DNA of 38,607 nt, from assembly GCA_020849325.1 (NCBI GenBank), contig JADLGL010000020.1, forward strand, positions 1-38,607. The letters run 5' to 3'. The stretch comes from Bauldia sp. GTDB lineage: Bacteria; Pseudomonadota; Alphaproteobacteria; Rhizobiales; Kaistiaceae. Made by a program: the position numbers and the translations under genes. Below, piece after piece: positions 10,572 through 20,452 of the stretch (the first letter of the stretch is position 1; every line of letters begins with the position of its first letter). The notes under the pieces are model-generated. The model searched no databases, had not been told where the DNA came from, and saw only the letters and a program-made list of their open reading frames with translations.

Positions 10572-11816
10572 TCACTGTTGCGCGGCCAACATTTGCTGCA
10601 TTCGCGCCACTAGCGCCGCACGATCCGGTGCAAAACCACGGGCGATCCACCATTCCTCGATCGACCGTAGAACGGCTCCAATCGCCGGCCCCGGCCGCAT
10701 CCCTGCGGCGATGAGGTCGCTGCCGCTCACCGGGAGCTGCGGGATCGGCCAGCCGCGGATCGCGTCGAAGGCCGAAACGTAGTTCGCGATCCCGCGTCCG
10801 CCGGTTGCGGCCGCCTGGGCAAGGCTCGCGGCGAGGCCGTCGCCACCGAGGCGGTAGGCGGCGACGCGGAGGGCCGCGAGATCGAGCGGTGGTTCGAGGC
10901 GGGGCGCTGCATCGACGGCGACGGCCATGCCGTCGCGATCGGCGTTCGACAGCCGGAGCCGCATTGCCGTCCGTTCGACGTCCTCGGCGACGCGCCCCGC
11001 GAGCGCCGCGAGCCGTCGCGTGGCGCCCGGCGCGAGGCCGGCCGCGGCCTCGAACGCCACGACGCGGCCAAGCTGCGCCGGATAGGCGATGCCCAAGACC
11101 ACCGTCAGGATGCCGGCGTCCTGCATGGCCTCGGCCACGGGCACGGCGTACGGCGCGAGGACGAGTTTCCGCATCTCCTGTGCGATGCGCTCGGCGGCGA
11201 GATCGCGGAGGCCGGCGCGGGCGCGGATCGCCGCCGACAGCGCCGCCGGGTCGAATGCGCCGAAGCCCAGCTCCGCATGGAAGCGGAAGAGGCGCAGGAG
11301 CCTCAGCCGGTCCTCGGCAATGCGGGCGCCGGCGTCACCGATGAACCTGATGCGGTGGCTGAGGATGTCGTCGTAACCACCTGCAGGGTCGTGAAGCGTA
11401 CCGTCCGTGCCAAGGGACAGAGCGTTCATCGTGAAATCGCGGCGGAGCGCATCGGCGGTCCAGTCGCGGCCGAAGCGCACGACGGCGTGGCGGCCGTCGG
11501 TCTCGACGTCTTCGCGGAGGGTCGTCACCTCGAAGGCGCGGCCGTTCGCAACCAGGGTCACGGTGCCGTGCTCGATGCCGGTCGGCACGGGCCGCATCCC
11601 CGCCGCAGCCCCGCGCGCGCTCACGACGGCCGGCGGCGCCGTGGTGGCGAAGTCGACGTCCACCACCGGCCGGCCGAGCAGCGTGTCGCGCACCGCGCCG
11701 CCGACGGCGCGTACCTCGTCGCCGCCGGTGCCTACCGCCGCGAACACGGCGCGCACCGCGGGATCACGAAGGAACGGCGCGTCGATACGCTCCGGCCGCA
11801 CCGCCGCGGCGCTCAC
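10572..11816 (-). CDS. CCA tRNA nucleotidyltransferase / poly(A) polymerase family
   Basis: A 414-residue class II nucleotidyltransferase, which in this lineage most likely completes the 3' CCA end of tRNAs. The catalytic head has GGAVRDTLLGRPVVDVDFAT at 39-58, containing the GG.VRD helix and the D-x-D metal ligands. Next come RRDFTMNAL and the flexible-loop/RNA-binding motif RIAEDRLRLLRLFRFHAELGF. The start is a GTG that overlaps the DUF6111 stop as GTGA, so translation is coupled. It is the third gene of the CoA pyrophosphatase / DUF6111 / CCA cluster. CCA-adding specificity over poly(A) activity is inferred from family and lineage. Confidence 0.9.
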   Translation of the reverse strand: MSAAAVRPERIDAPFLRDPAVRAVFAAVGTGGDEVRAVGGAVRDTLLGRPVVDVDFATTAPPAVVSARGAAAGMRPVPTGIEHGTVTLVANGRAFEVTTLREDVETDGRHAVVRFGRDWTADALRRDFTMNALSLGTDGTLHDPAGGYDDILSHRIRFIGDAGARIAEDRLRLLRLFRFHAELGFGAFDPAALSAAIRARAGLRDLAAERIAQEMRKLVLAPYAVPVAEAMQDAGILTVVLGIAYPAQLGRVVAFEAAAGLAPGATRRLAALAGRVAEDVERTAMRLRLSNADRDGMAVAVDAAPRLEPPLDLAALRVAAYRLGGDGLAASLAQAAATGGRGIANYVSAFDAIRGWPIPQLPVSGSDLIAAGMRPGPAIGAVLRSIEEWWIARGFAPDRAALVARMQQMLAAQQ

Positions 11817-12061
11817 CCGGTGACCGTCCGGACGATGGCAGCCGCGGTTTCGCCTTCGTCGCCGATGCCGCCCTCGGAGAGGACGAGCCAGAGAATGCCG
11901 ATCAGGACGAGGACCGCCCCGACGATGGAGAAGGCGACCACTCGGCCCATCGGGTAGTCCGCCGCCGTCGGCCACCGGCGTTCCTTCGCCCAGATCCAGA
12001 ATGCGTGGATGGCGAACGGGACGATGAAGAGGACCGCGGTCAGGGCGAGGAAGCGCAGCAT
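11813..12061 (-). CDS. DUF6111 family small membrane protein
   Basis: An 82-residue protein with two transmembrane helices: residues 3-25, and 42-62 (VVAFSIVGAVLVLIGILWLVL). Between them is a conserved-looking basic loop, WAKERRWPTAADYP. Small proteins of this kind sit between the NUDIX and CCA-transferase genes in many Hyphomicrobiales, which is the main support for the DUF6111 name. It is coupled at both ends: its ATG overlaps the upstream stop as TGATG and its stop overlaps the downstream start as GTGA. Function is unknown. Confidence 0.82.
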   Translation of the reverse strand: MLRFLALTAVLFIVPFAIHAFWIWAKERRWPTAADYPMGRVVAFSIVGAVLVLIGILWLVLSEGGIGDEGETAAAIVRTVTG

Positions 12062-12804
12062 CAGGGGTACATCCGTTCGTAGAGGATACGGATGATACCC
12101 GCGGTCACGCCCCAGATGTAATGACCGCCGAAGGGCATCTCGTAGAACGACCGCTCCACGCCGTTGAACACCCGGCTGCCGCGGCGATGGTTGCCCGCGT
12201 CCATCAGGAAAGCCAGCGGCACCTCGAAGGCGTCGGCGACCTCGGCCGGGTTGAGCGCGAGGCGATAGCCCGGCTCGATCCGGGCGAGCACGGGAAAGAC
12301 GCGGAACCCGGTGCCGGTGAGGAAAGGCGGCAGGCAGCCGAGAACTTCGACCGCCGATGGCGGCAGGCCGATCTCCTCCTCCGCCTCGCGGAGCGCGCAG
12401 GCGACGGGGTCGGCGTCGGCGGGATCGACCTTGCCGCCGGGGAACGCGATCTGGCCCGCATGGGTGGACAGCGTCTCGGTGCGGCGCGTGAGGAGAATGG
12501 CCGCATCCGGCCGCCGATCGACGACCGGCATCAGCACCGCGGCATCGCGCGGCGGGCCGGACGGACGGCCCGGCAGCACGAACCCCTCCCCGGTCGCGGG
12601 ACCGTCCAGCACCGGATATGGCGGGAAGACGGTCGGCGCCCGGTCGAAGAAACGAGCAGACGCCGCGCTGCGCACCCCGGCGGCAATGGTCACTTTCGCG
12701 TCAGGAATGGATGCTTCGAAATCCGGCTCCGGAATGACGGCCGGATCGGCAGGGACGCGAGGCACGGCCTTGGTTTCGCCGCGCTTGTCCCTATCCTCCG
12801 CCAT
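12061..12804 (-). CDS. CoA pyrophosphatase (NUDIX hydrolase)
   Basis: A 247-residue NUDIX enzyme predicted to cleave CoA or oxidised CoA to phosphopantetheine and adenosine 3',5'-bisphosphate. The CoA-specific motif precedes the NUDIX box: LLTRRTETLSTHAGQIAFPGG at about 104-124. The box continues KVDPAD through REAEEEIGL at 139-147 and keeps the catalytic glutamates. The spacing is one residue longer than the generic NUDIX box, as in E. coli NudL. The start at 12804 (MAEDRDKRGE) has a GGGCGGGA purine stretch just upstream; a further upstream start would run into the divergent MoxR promoter region. It is the first gene of a three-gene overlapping operon. Confidence 0.93.
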   Translation of the reverse strand: MAEDRDKRGETKAVPRVPADPAVIPEPDFEASIPDAKVTIAAGVRSAASARFFDRAPTVFPPYPVLDGPATGEGFVLPGRPSGPPRDAAVLMPVVDRRPDAAILLTRRTETLSTHAGQIAFPGGKVDPADADPVACALREAEEEIGLPPSAVEVLGCLPPFLTGTGFRVFPVLARIEPGYRLALNPAEVADAFEVPLAFLMDAGNHRRGSRVFNGVERSFYEMPFGGHYIWGVTAGIIRILYERMYP

Positions 12805-12934
12805 TCCCGCCCTGCGTCCCTTCAACCCGCTTGCGCCCCGCCGTGGCGGGCTGTCACCGCAGCGAACGGCATGCCATGATCGTCGCCACTGCCGCCCGTT
12901 TGGGCAGACCGTACCGGCCAAGGTAGGAACCCCG

Positions 12935-13948
<1,014 letters not shown>

Positions 13949-14878
13949 ATGGCGACGCCAGTCCTCAGCGCCACCGAACCGCTGCCGCAGCGCGAGGCGT
14001 TTCACGAGGCGAAGGGGCTCGCCGAGTCCCTCCCCGACCTCCTGATGGAGGCGCGGCGGGTGGCGAACACCATCCTTGCCGGCTGGCATGGACGGCGGCG
14101 GGCCGGGCCGGGCGAGACGTTCTGGCAGTTCCGCCCGTTCGTGTCGGGCGAGCCGGCGAGCGGCATCGACTGGCGCCGCTCGGCGCATGACGACCATCTC
14201 TACGTTCGCGACACCGAATGGGAGGCGGCGCACACGGTGTGGCTCGCGCCGGACCTTTCGGCGTCGATGGCCTTCCGCTCGCGCCACGCCGGCGCGTCGA
14301 AGCGGGACCGCGCCGCCGTCGCGACGCTCGCGATCGCCGAGCTCCTCGCCCGCGCCGGCGAGCGCGTCGGCCTCCTCGGCGCGTCGAAGCCGATCCTGTC
14401 GCGCAACGCGCCCGAGAAGCTGTCGCGGCTCCTGCCGGCGGCCGGCGGCACGGAGCTCGACCTTCGCGGCCTTCGCCAGCATTCGGATCTCGTGGTCGTC
14501 AGCGATTTCCTCGACGGCATGGACGCCATCGAGGCGCGGATCGCCGCGATCGCGGCGACGGGGGCGCGGGCGCACCTCCTCCAGGTCGTCGACCCGATCG
14601 AGGAGAATTTCCCGTTCGGCGGGCGGACGGAGTTCGTCGATCCCGAGACCGGCGAGCGCGTCACGGTCGGGCGCGCCGAGGCGTGGCGGACGGCATACCA
14701 GCAGCGGCTCGCGGCGCTGCGCGACCGGTTGCGCCTCCACGCGCGGCGGCTGGACTGGACCTTCATCGTCCACCGCACCGACCGGCCGGCGACGGAGCCG
14801 CTCCTCGCCCTCCATGCGCGCCTGACCGATCGCGGCCTCAGGCGGCACGCGCATGCGCTGCGGGTCGCCGCGCCATGA
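13949..14878 (+). CDS. DUF58 domain-containing protein (VWA-like)
   Basis: A 309-residue soluble protein. The DUF58 core is clear: FWQFRPFVSGEPASGIDWRR at 59-77, then HLYVRDTEWE, then a VWA-like strand with an intact metal-binding motif DLSAS at 102-106. Later strands SDLVVVSDFLDG and ARAHLLQVVDPIEE complete the fold. DUF58 proteins are the usual partners of MoxR ATPases. The ATG directly abuts the upstream TAG, and the stop overlaps the next start as ATGA. The exact target of the complex is unknown. Confidence 0.93.
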   Translation: MATPVLSATEPLPQREAFHEAKGLAESLPDLLMEARRVANTILAGWHGRRRAGPGETFWQFRPFVSGEPASGIDWRRSAHDDHLYVRDTEWEAAHTVWLAPDLSASMAFRSRHAGASKRDRAAVATLAIAELLARAGERVGLLGASKPILSRNAPEKLSRLLPAAGGTELDLRGLRQHSDLVVVSDFLDGMDAIEARIAAIAATGARAHLLQVVDPIEENFPFGGRTEFVDPETGERVTVGRAEAWRTAYQQRLAALRDRLRLHARRLDWTFIVHRTDRPATEPLLALHARLTDRGLRRHAHALRVAAP

Positions 14879-17646
14879 GCTTCTCCGCGCCGGCCGTCCT
14901 CTATGCCCTGATCGCGCTTCCGGCGATCTGGTGGCTGCTGCGGCTCACCCCGCCGCGGCCGCGGACCGAGACTTTTCCGCCGACGCGCCTCCTGCTCGAG
15001 ATCGCGCGGTCGGACGAGACGCCGTCGCAGACGCCGTGGTGGCTGGTGCTCCTCCGCCTCCTCCTCGCCGCGCTCCTGATCGTCGCGCTCGCCGGTCCGA
15101 TTCTCCGCCCCACGGCGGAGGAGGCGCCGGGCGACGGGCCGATCCTCATCGTGTTCGACAATGGCTGGGCGTCGGCGGAACGGTTCGAGGCGATGCGGGC
15201 GACCGCGCTTTCGATCGTCCGCCTCGCCGAAGAGGCCGACCGGCCGGTGGCGTTCGTGGCAACGGCCGAAGCGCCGGGCCAGATCATCGCGCCGGCCGCG
15301 GCCGAGGACGTGGTGGCGCGGATCGACGCGCTCGAACCGCAACCCTACGCCGCGGACGTCGACGCGCTCCTGCCGCAACTGGCGACGATTGCCGCGACCG
15401 CGGGGTTCGGCGGCGCGGCGTGGCTTTCCGACGGCCTCGGCGGACCGGGCGCGGACGCCCTCGCCGCCTTCCTCGCCGACGCGATCACGGGGCCGGTGGT
15501 GATCTACGACGACCCCGGCACCACGATCATCGGCCTCCTGCCGCCGGCAAGTTCTGCCGAGGCGCTCACCGTGCCCGTCCTCCGCCAGGACGCGACGCTG
15601 CCGGCGACCGGGATCGTCGTCGCCGAGGACCTCCGCGGCCGGGCGATCGCCGAGGCGCAGTTCGCCTTCGGCGCCGGCGAGTTCGCTGCGGCGGCATCCT
15701 TCGACCTCCCGACCGAGCTCCGGAACGAGATCGTCCGCCTCCGCATTCCCGGCGAAGAGACCGCCGGCGCGGTGCAGCTCCTCGACGAGCGCTACCGCCG
15801 TCGGACGGTCGGCATCGTCGGCGGCGAGGCGACGGATCAGCCGCTCCTGTCGCCGGAATACTATCTCACGCGCGCCCTCTCGCCCTTCGCGGACCTTCGG
15901 CCGGTGGGCGGCGAGACGGGCGCCGCCGTCGCTTCGCTCATCGACGCCGGCGTTTCGGCGATCATCCTCGCCGACATCGGCACCCTGCCGGAGGAGGCCG
16001 CGGCGCGGCTCACGGCCTGGGTCGAGGGCGGCGGGACGCTGATCCGGTTCGCCGGCCCGCGCCTCGCGGCGGCCGTGCCGACGCTGATCCCGGTCAACCT
16101 CCGGCAGGGCGGGCGGACGCTCGGCGGCGCGCTGTCGTGGGAGGAGCCGCAGCCGATGGGCAATTTCCCGCGCACCAGCCCCTTCTTCGGCCTCGCGGTG
16201 CCGACGGACGTCCTCGTGCAGCGCCAGGTGCTGGCCGAGCCTGACCTCAGGCTCGCCGAACGGAGTTGGGCGGTCCTTGCCGACGGCACGCCGCTCGTCA
16301 CCGGCGGCGTCACGGGCAACGGGCTCCTCGTCCTCTTCCACGTCACGGCCGACACCAGCTGGTCGAGCCTGCCGCTGTCGGGCGTGTTCGTAGAAATGCT
16401 GCGGCGTGTCGTGGCGATGTCGAGCGGTGCGGCCGACACCGCGGCGACCGAGGCGACCGCCGCGCTCGCCCCGTACCGCGTCCTCGACGGGCGCGGCCGC
16501 TTCACCGAGCCGGGACCGGCGGTCCAGCCGATCGTCGGCGCGGCCACCGTGGGGCCCGATGCGGCGCACCCGCCTGGCCTCTACGGCGCCGAGGACGCGT
16601 TCCGCTCGCTGAGCCTCCTTGCCGCGGACGCCGCGCTGCCGCGCCTCGACGCGGCGAGCCTTCCCGGCGTCGAGCTCCGGCCGTACCCGACGGCGGCGCC
16701 GGTGGAGCTGCGCCCTTGGCTCCTCGTGGCGGCGTTCGTGGTGCTCCTTTTCGATGCCCTCGCGGTCCTCACGCTCGGCGGGGCGCTGACCGCCCGGCGC
16801 GTGACGAAGGTCGCCGCCGTCCTCCTCGCCGGCATCCTCGTCCTCCCCAATCCGCACGACGCGCTGGCGCAGCAGGCGCCCGCCCTCACGCCCGCCGACG
16901 AGCGCGCGATGGCGGCGGCGAACCAGACGGCGCTCGCCTATGTCGTGACGGGCGACGCCGAGAACGACAGCATCAGCCGCGCCGGCCTCTACGGCCTGTC
17001 GATGATCCTCGCGCAACGCACGGCCTTCGTGCCGGGCGAGCCGGTGGCCCTCGACCTCACGACGGACGAGCTCGCCTTCTATCCGCTGATCTACTGGCGC
17101 GTCAGTCCGACCGCGCCGATGCCTTCGGCCGAGGCGATCGCGCGGATCGACGAATACATGCGGAACGGCGGCGTGGTGCTGTTCGACACCGCCGACCAGC
17201 TGCAACAGGCGGCGGCGACCGTCCTCGGCGGCGCGACACCGGCCGGCCAGCGGCTCCAGGACATGCTGGCGACGCTCGACCTCCCGGCGCTGCAGCCGGT
17301 ACCCGAGCAGCACGTGCTGACGCGCTCGTTCTACCTCCTCACCACCTTCCCCGGGCGCCTGACCGGAGCGCCGCTGTGGGTGGAGGCCGCCGAGACCGCC
17401 ATCGCGGGCGTGGACGTCCGGCCGGGCACCACCGACGGCGTCAGCCCCATCCTCGTCACCGGCAACGACTTCGCCGGCGCCTGGGCGGTGGACGAACGCG
17501 GCGCGTTCCTGTTCCCGACCTCCAACACGACGCAGCGCGAAACGGCGTTCCGGGCGGGCGTGAACATCGTGATGTACGCCCTGACCGGGAACTACAAGAC
17601 CGACCAGGTACACATCCCCGCGCTGCTGGAGCGGCTCGGGCAATGA
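14875..17646 (+). CDS. BatA-like / DUF4159 domain membrane protein
   Basis: A 923-residue membrane protein. The N-terminus resembles the BatA N-terminal region: a helix at about 5-23, PPRPR, FPPTRLL, then a helix at about 55-76. It leads into a VWA-like domain in which the metal motif is replaced by DNGWAS at 95-100, so metal binding is doubtful. Further helices occur around 612-660. The C-terminal 250 residues, from ANQTALAYVVTGD through NGGVVLFDTADQ to AGVNIVMYALTGNYK, match DUF4159, which has a class I glutamine-amidotransferase-like fold. It probably works with the MoxR/DUF58 pair in the inner membrane. A palindromic repeat separates it from the last gene of the operon. Confidence 0.9.
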   Translation: MSFSAPAVLYALIALPAIWWLLRLTPPRPRTETFPPTRLLLEIARSDETPSQTPWWLVLLRLLLAALLIVALAGPILRPTAEEAPGDGPILIVFDNGWASAERFEAMRATALSIVRLAEEADRPVAFVATAEAPGQIIAPAAAEDVVARIDALEPQPYAADVDALLPQLATIAATAGFGGAAWLSDGLGGPGADALAAFLADAITGPVVIYDDPGTTIIGLLPPASSAEALTVPVLRQDATLPATGIVVAEDLRGRAIAEAQFAFGAGEFAAAASFDLPTELRNEIVRLRIPGEETAGAVQLLDERYRRRTVGIVGGEATDQPLLSPEYYLTRALSPFADLRPVGGETGAAVASLIDAGVSAIILADIGTLPEEAAARLTAWVEGGGTLIRFAGPRLAAAVPTLIPVNLRQGGRTLGGALSWEEPQPMGNFPRTSPFFGLAVPTDVLVQRQVLAEPDLRLAERSWAVLADGTPLVTGGVTGNGLLVLFHVTADTSWSSLPLSGVFVEMLRRVVAMSSGAADTAATEATAALAPYRVLDGRGRFTEPGPAVQPIVGAATVGPDAAHPPGLYGAEDAFRSLSLLAADAALPRLDAASLPGVELRPYPTAAPVELRPWLLVAAFVVLLFDALAVLTLGGALTARRVTKVAAVLLAGILVLPNPHDALAQQAPALTPADERAMAAANQTALAYVVTGDAENDSISRAGLYGLSMILAQRTAFVPGEPVALDLTTDELAFYPLIYWRVSPTAPMPSAEAIARIDEYMRNGGVVLFDTADQLQQAAATVLGGATPAGQRLQDMLATLDLPALQPVPEQHVLTRSFYLLTTFPGRLTGAPLWVEAAETAIAGVDVRPGTTDGVSPILVTGNDFAGAWAVDERGAFLFPTSNTTQRETAFRAGVNIVMYALTGNYKTDQVHIPALLERLGQ

Positions 17647-17700
17647 GGTATCCAGCCTGCCTCGTTGCGGTACTTCCTTCGCCTGAACGAGAGGTTGGTC

Positions 17701-17761
17701 CCCCCTCACCCGGATCGATCCGCTGCGCGTTTCGATCCGACCTCTCCCCGCCGGGGAGAGG
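17701..17761. repeat. Intra-operon palindromic repeat
   Basis: CCTCTCCCC-GCC-GGGGAGAGG at 17741-17761 is a 9-base-pair hairpin. Just before it GGATCGA and TCGATCC form another inverted pair (17712-17735). This resembles a dispersed alphaproteobacterial repeat of the CCCTCACCCG...CTCTCCCCG type. It sits in the 172-base gap between the DUF4159 gene and the last operon gene, where it could reduce read-through or stabilise the upstream mRNA. Confidence 0.7.
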
Positions 17762-17818
17762 CGAAGGGAAGGCCAGTCTCCGTCGGGCTGGCGGAATCTC
17801 GACCGGAGCGCCCCGCTG

Positions 17819-19888
17819 ATGTGGTCGCTCGGCTTCGATCCCGTGGTTCCGGCGTGGCTGATCGCGCTCCTGGCGGTGGCCGCGGCGGGCCTCCTCGCGC
17901 TTGCGGTAGCGCGCGGCCTTCGCGGGACGTGGCTCAGGGCGATCGCGGTGGCGGCGCTGGTCGCGGCGCTGGTGAACCCGATCATCGTGCGTGAGGAGCG
18001 TGACCCGCTCTCGACGGTCGTTGCCGTGGTCGTCGACCGGAGCGCCAGCCAGGAGCTCGCGGCGCGGGACGAGACCACCGAGGCAATGCGGGCGGCGCTC
18101 GTTGCGCGGCTCGGGCAGCTCGAAGGCATCGAGATCCGCACCATCGACGGGGCGCGCGACCGCGCGGCGAGCGACGGCACGGAGCTGTTCGCCGCGCTCA
18201 ACGCCGGCCTCGCGGACGTGCCGCCCGACCGGCTCGGCGCCGTCATCATGCTCACCGACGGCCAGGTCCACGACGTGCCGGCCGGGCCGCTCGACCTCGG
18301 CGGCGCGCCGGTGCACGCGCTCGTCTCGGGGCGCACCACGGAGACCGACCGCCGCGTCGTCGTCGACGATGCGCCGCTCTTCGGCATCGTCGGCGAACCG
18401 CAGACGGTCACCTACACCGTGATGGACGACGGCGCGGCGCCGGGCGCCACGGTGCGGGTCAGCATCCTCGCCGACGGCCGGCCGTTCCGTACCGACACTG
18501 TGATCGCCGGCCGGCCGTCGACATTCACCTTCGAGGTGCCGCATGGCGGCGACAACGTCCTCGAATTCCAGGCGGAGGAACTGCCGGGCGAACTCACCGA
18601 CCTCAACAACCGTGCGATCGTCGAGATCAACGGCATCCGCGAGAACCTCCGCGTGCTCCTCGTCTCAGGCGAGCCGCATGTCGGCGAGCGGACGTGGCGG
18701 GACCTTCTGAAGTCGGACGCCTCGGTCGACCTCATCCACTTCACCATCCTCCGTCCGCCCGAGAAGCAGGACGGGACGCCGGTGAACGAGCTTGCCCTCA
18801 TCCAGTTTCCGACGCGCGAACTGTTCGAGCAGCGGATCAACGAGTTCGACCTCATCATCTTCGACCGCTACCAGGAGCAGGGCGTCCTGCCGCCCGCCTA
18901 TTTCGAAAACATGGCGCAGTTCGTCAGGAACGGCGGCGCGATCCTCATCGCGGCGGGACCGGACGATGTCGGCTTCTTCAGCATCTACAATACCGCGCTC
19001 GCGACGATCCTCCCGATCTCGCCGACCGGCGATCTCGTCGAGGCACCGTTCTACCCGCGCGTCACGGAAGCCGGCTTCCGCCACCCGGTAACGCGCGAAC
19101 TCCTCGGTGCCGCGCAGGAGCCGCCGGCATGGAGCCGCTGGTTCCGCCAGGTGGTCGCGACCAACCCCACCGGCGACGTCGTGATGAACGGCGCCGACGG
19201 CCGGCCGCTCCTCGTCCTCGCGCACGAGGGCGAAGGGCGCGTGGCGATGCTCCTCTCCGACCAGGCGTGGCTGTGGGCGCGCGGCTTCGAGGGCGGCGGC
19301 CCGCATATCGACCTCCTCCGCAACCTCGCCCACTGGCTGATGAAGGAGCCGGACCTCGAAGAGGAAGCGCTCCGTGCCGCCGCCGACAACGGCCAGATCA
19401 CGATCGAGCGGCAGACGATGGAGGAGGCCGTGGCGCCGGTGACGGTGACGTCACCCTCGGGCGCCACGACGACGCTGGCGCTCGAGGAAGTCGAACCCGG
19501 CCTCTATCGCGGCACGCTGCCGGCCGACGAGGTGGGTCTGTGGCAGGTGACAGACGGGACGCTCGTCGCGGTCACCCATGTCGGCCCGCCCAACCCACGC
19601 GAATTCCAGGAGGCGCTGTCCACGACCGCGAAGCTCGAACCGGTGGTCGACGCCACCAACGGCCACATCGGCCGGATGCTCGACGCCGGCGGCAATCTCG
19701 ACCTGCCGCGGGTGCTGGAAATCCGCCCCGGCGCCGCGAATTACGGCGGCGGCGACTGGCTCGGCATCCGTATGACGGAGGCCTCGACGCTGCTCGGCAT
19801 CGCCCGCGTCCCGCTGTTCCTCGGCTTCCTCGGACTGGCGATCCTGCTCGGGCTGGTGACGCTGGCCTGGTACCGCGAGGGGCGGTGA
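17819..19888 (+). CDS. VWA-like membrane protein, last gene of MoxR operon
   Basis: A 689-residue membrane protein without a secure family name. Two N-terminal helices (about 10-33 and 40-57) lead to a VWA-like domain with an intact metal motif DRSAS at 73-77 and a later VIMLTDGQVHD strand. A beta-rich segment follows. Then comes a glutamine-amidotransferase-like region: LRVLLVSGEPHVGER, FDLIIFDRYQEQGVLP, NGGAILIAAGPDD, GEGRVAMLLSDQAW. A C-terminal helix, VPLFLGFLGLAILLGLVTL, ends the protein. Proteins with this layout often follow DUF4159 genes in Alphaproteobacteria. It likely forms part of the same membrane complex. The start at 17819 lies 172 bases after the previous stop. Confidence 0.85.
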   Translation: MWSLGFDPVVPAWLIALLAVAAAGLLALAVARGLRGTWLRAIAVAALVAALVNPIIVREERDPLSTVVAVVVDRSASQELAARDETTEAMRAALVARLGQLEGIEIRTIDGARDRAASDGTELFAALNAGLADVPPDRLGAVIMLTDGQVHDVPAGPLDLGGAPVHALVSGRTTETDRRVVVDDAPLFGIVGEPQTVTYTVMDDGAAPGATVRVSILADGRPFRTDTVIAGRPSTFTFEVPHGGDNVLEFQAEELPGELTDLNNRAIVEINGIRENLRVLLVSGEPHVGERTWRDLLKSDASVDLIHFTILRPPEKQDGTPVNELALIQFPTRELFEQRINEFDLIIFDRYQEQGVLPPAYFENMAQFVRNGGAILIAAGPDDVGFFSIYNTALATILPISPTGDLVEAPFYPRVTEAGFRHPVTRELLGAAQEPPAWSRWFRQVVATNPTGDVVMNGADGRPLLVLAHEGEGRVAMLLSDQAWLWARGFEGGGPHIDLLRNLAHWLMKEPDLEEEALRAAADNGQITIERQTMEEAVAPVTVTSPSGATTTLALEEVEPGLYRGTLPADEVGLWQVTDGTLVAVTHVGPPNPREFQEALSTTAKLEPVVDATNGHIGRMLDAGGNLDLPRVLEIRPGAANYGGGDWLGIRMTEASTLLGIARVPLFLGFLGLAILLGLVTLAWYREGR

Positions 19889-19965
19889 ACACGCTCGGTC
19901 GCCGCTTCGTTCACCCCAGCGCGGCGATCAGTCGAGCGAAGGCAAGCTTCGACGTTCCTGCGAAG

Positions 19966-20382
19966 CTAGGGCACGTCCAAGCGTTCGATCTCCAGCGCCC
20001 AATTGTAGGAGAACACACCCTGCGCTGTTGCGAGAACTGGAATATCTGGAGAACCGAATAGAGGAAAAATGGCGAACCAGCCTCTTTCTTCATCATAGTA
20101 GAGTGTGAGGGCGGTAAAGCCGTCGACAAACTGGTTCGCATCCCCGCGAGGGCACACTCCCATCACAGCGGCAATATTGGTGCCAGTGATCGCCGCGCGC
20201 GCTGGCTGTGGTGCGATGGCCTCAACGCTGACACCGTTCACTAGCACTAGAAGTTGAAAACCGGTCTGGCAAAGGTGTCTGAATATGGCACCCACCTCGT
20301 CGCGCGTCGCTTCGGCAGAAACCGCAGGAGGGCTCGACAGCACCAAGGTCGCCGCAGCAAGAACAGCTAACCTGCCCATCAT
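19966..20382 (-). CDS. Small secreted protein of unusual composition
   Basis: A 138-residue predicted exported protein. The start at 20382 (MMGRLAVLAAATLVLSSPPAVSA) gives a clear signal peptide and has GAGG eight bases upstream. The mature part has two cysteines (LCQTG and GVCPRG), GFTALTLYYDEERGWFAIFPLF and no recognised domain. I recall the LCxxG...GxCxG-type pattern from small Rap1a/Tai-like secreted proteins, but the match is weak. The base composition is visibly more A/T-rich than its neighbours, with codons such as ATA, TTA-like stretches and TAT that they avoid, which suggests later acquisition. It converges on the MoxR operon. Confidence 0.7.
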   Translation of the reverse strand: MMGRLAVLAAATLVLSSPPAVSAEATRDEVGAIFRHLCQTGFQLLVLVNGVSVEAIAPQPARAAITGTNIAAVMGVCPRGDANQFVDGFTALTLYYDEERGWFAIFPLFGSPDIPVLATAQGVFSYNWALEIERLDVP

Positions 20383-20452
20383 AGCTACCCTCGCCCTTTT
20401 TCCCTGCTTGTTCCCACCCTTCGCGGCTTTCACCCTAGGCTCTCGGGTCGCC

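Noticed and set aside
12802-12934. Extended start for the CoA pyrophosphatase up to 13047
   Set aside because: The extra 81 residues are not protein-like and would overlap the start of the divergent MoxR gene.
14200-18411. Very long minus-strand open frame opposite the MoxR operon
   Set aside because: Long antisense frames are expected in GC-rich DNA. Its translation is Arg/Asp/His-rich low-complexity with no domain, and the plus-strand genes have clear motifs.
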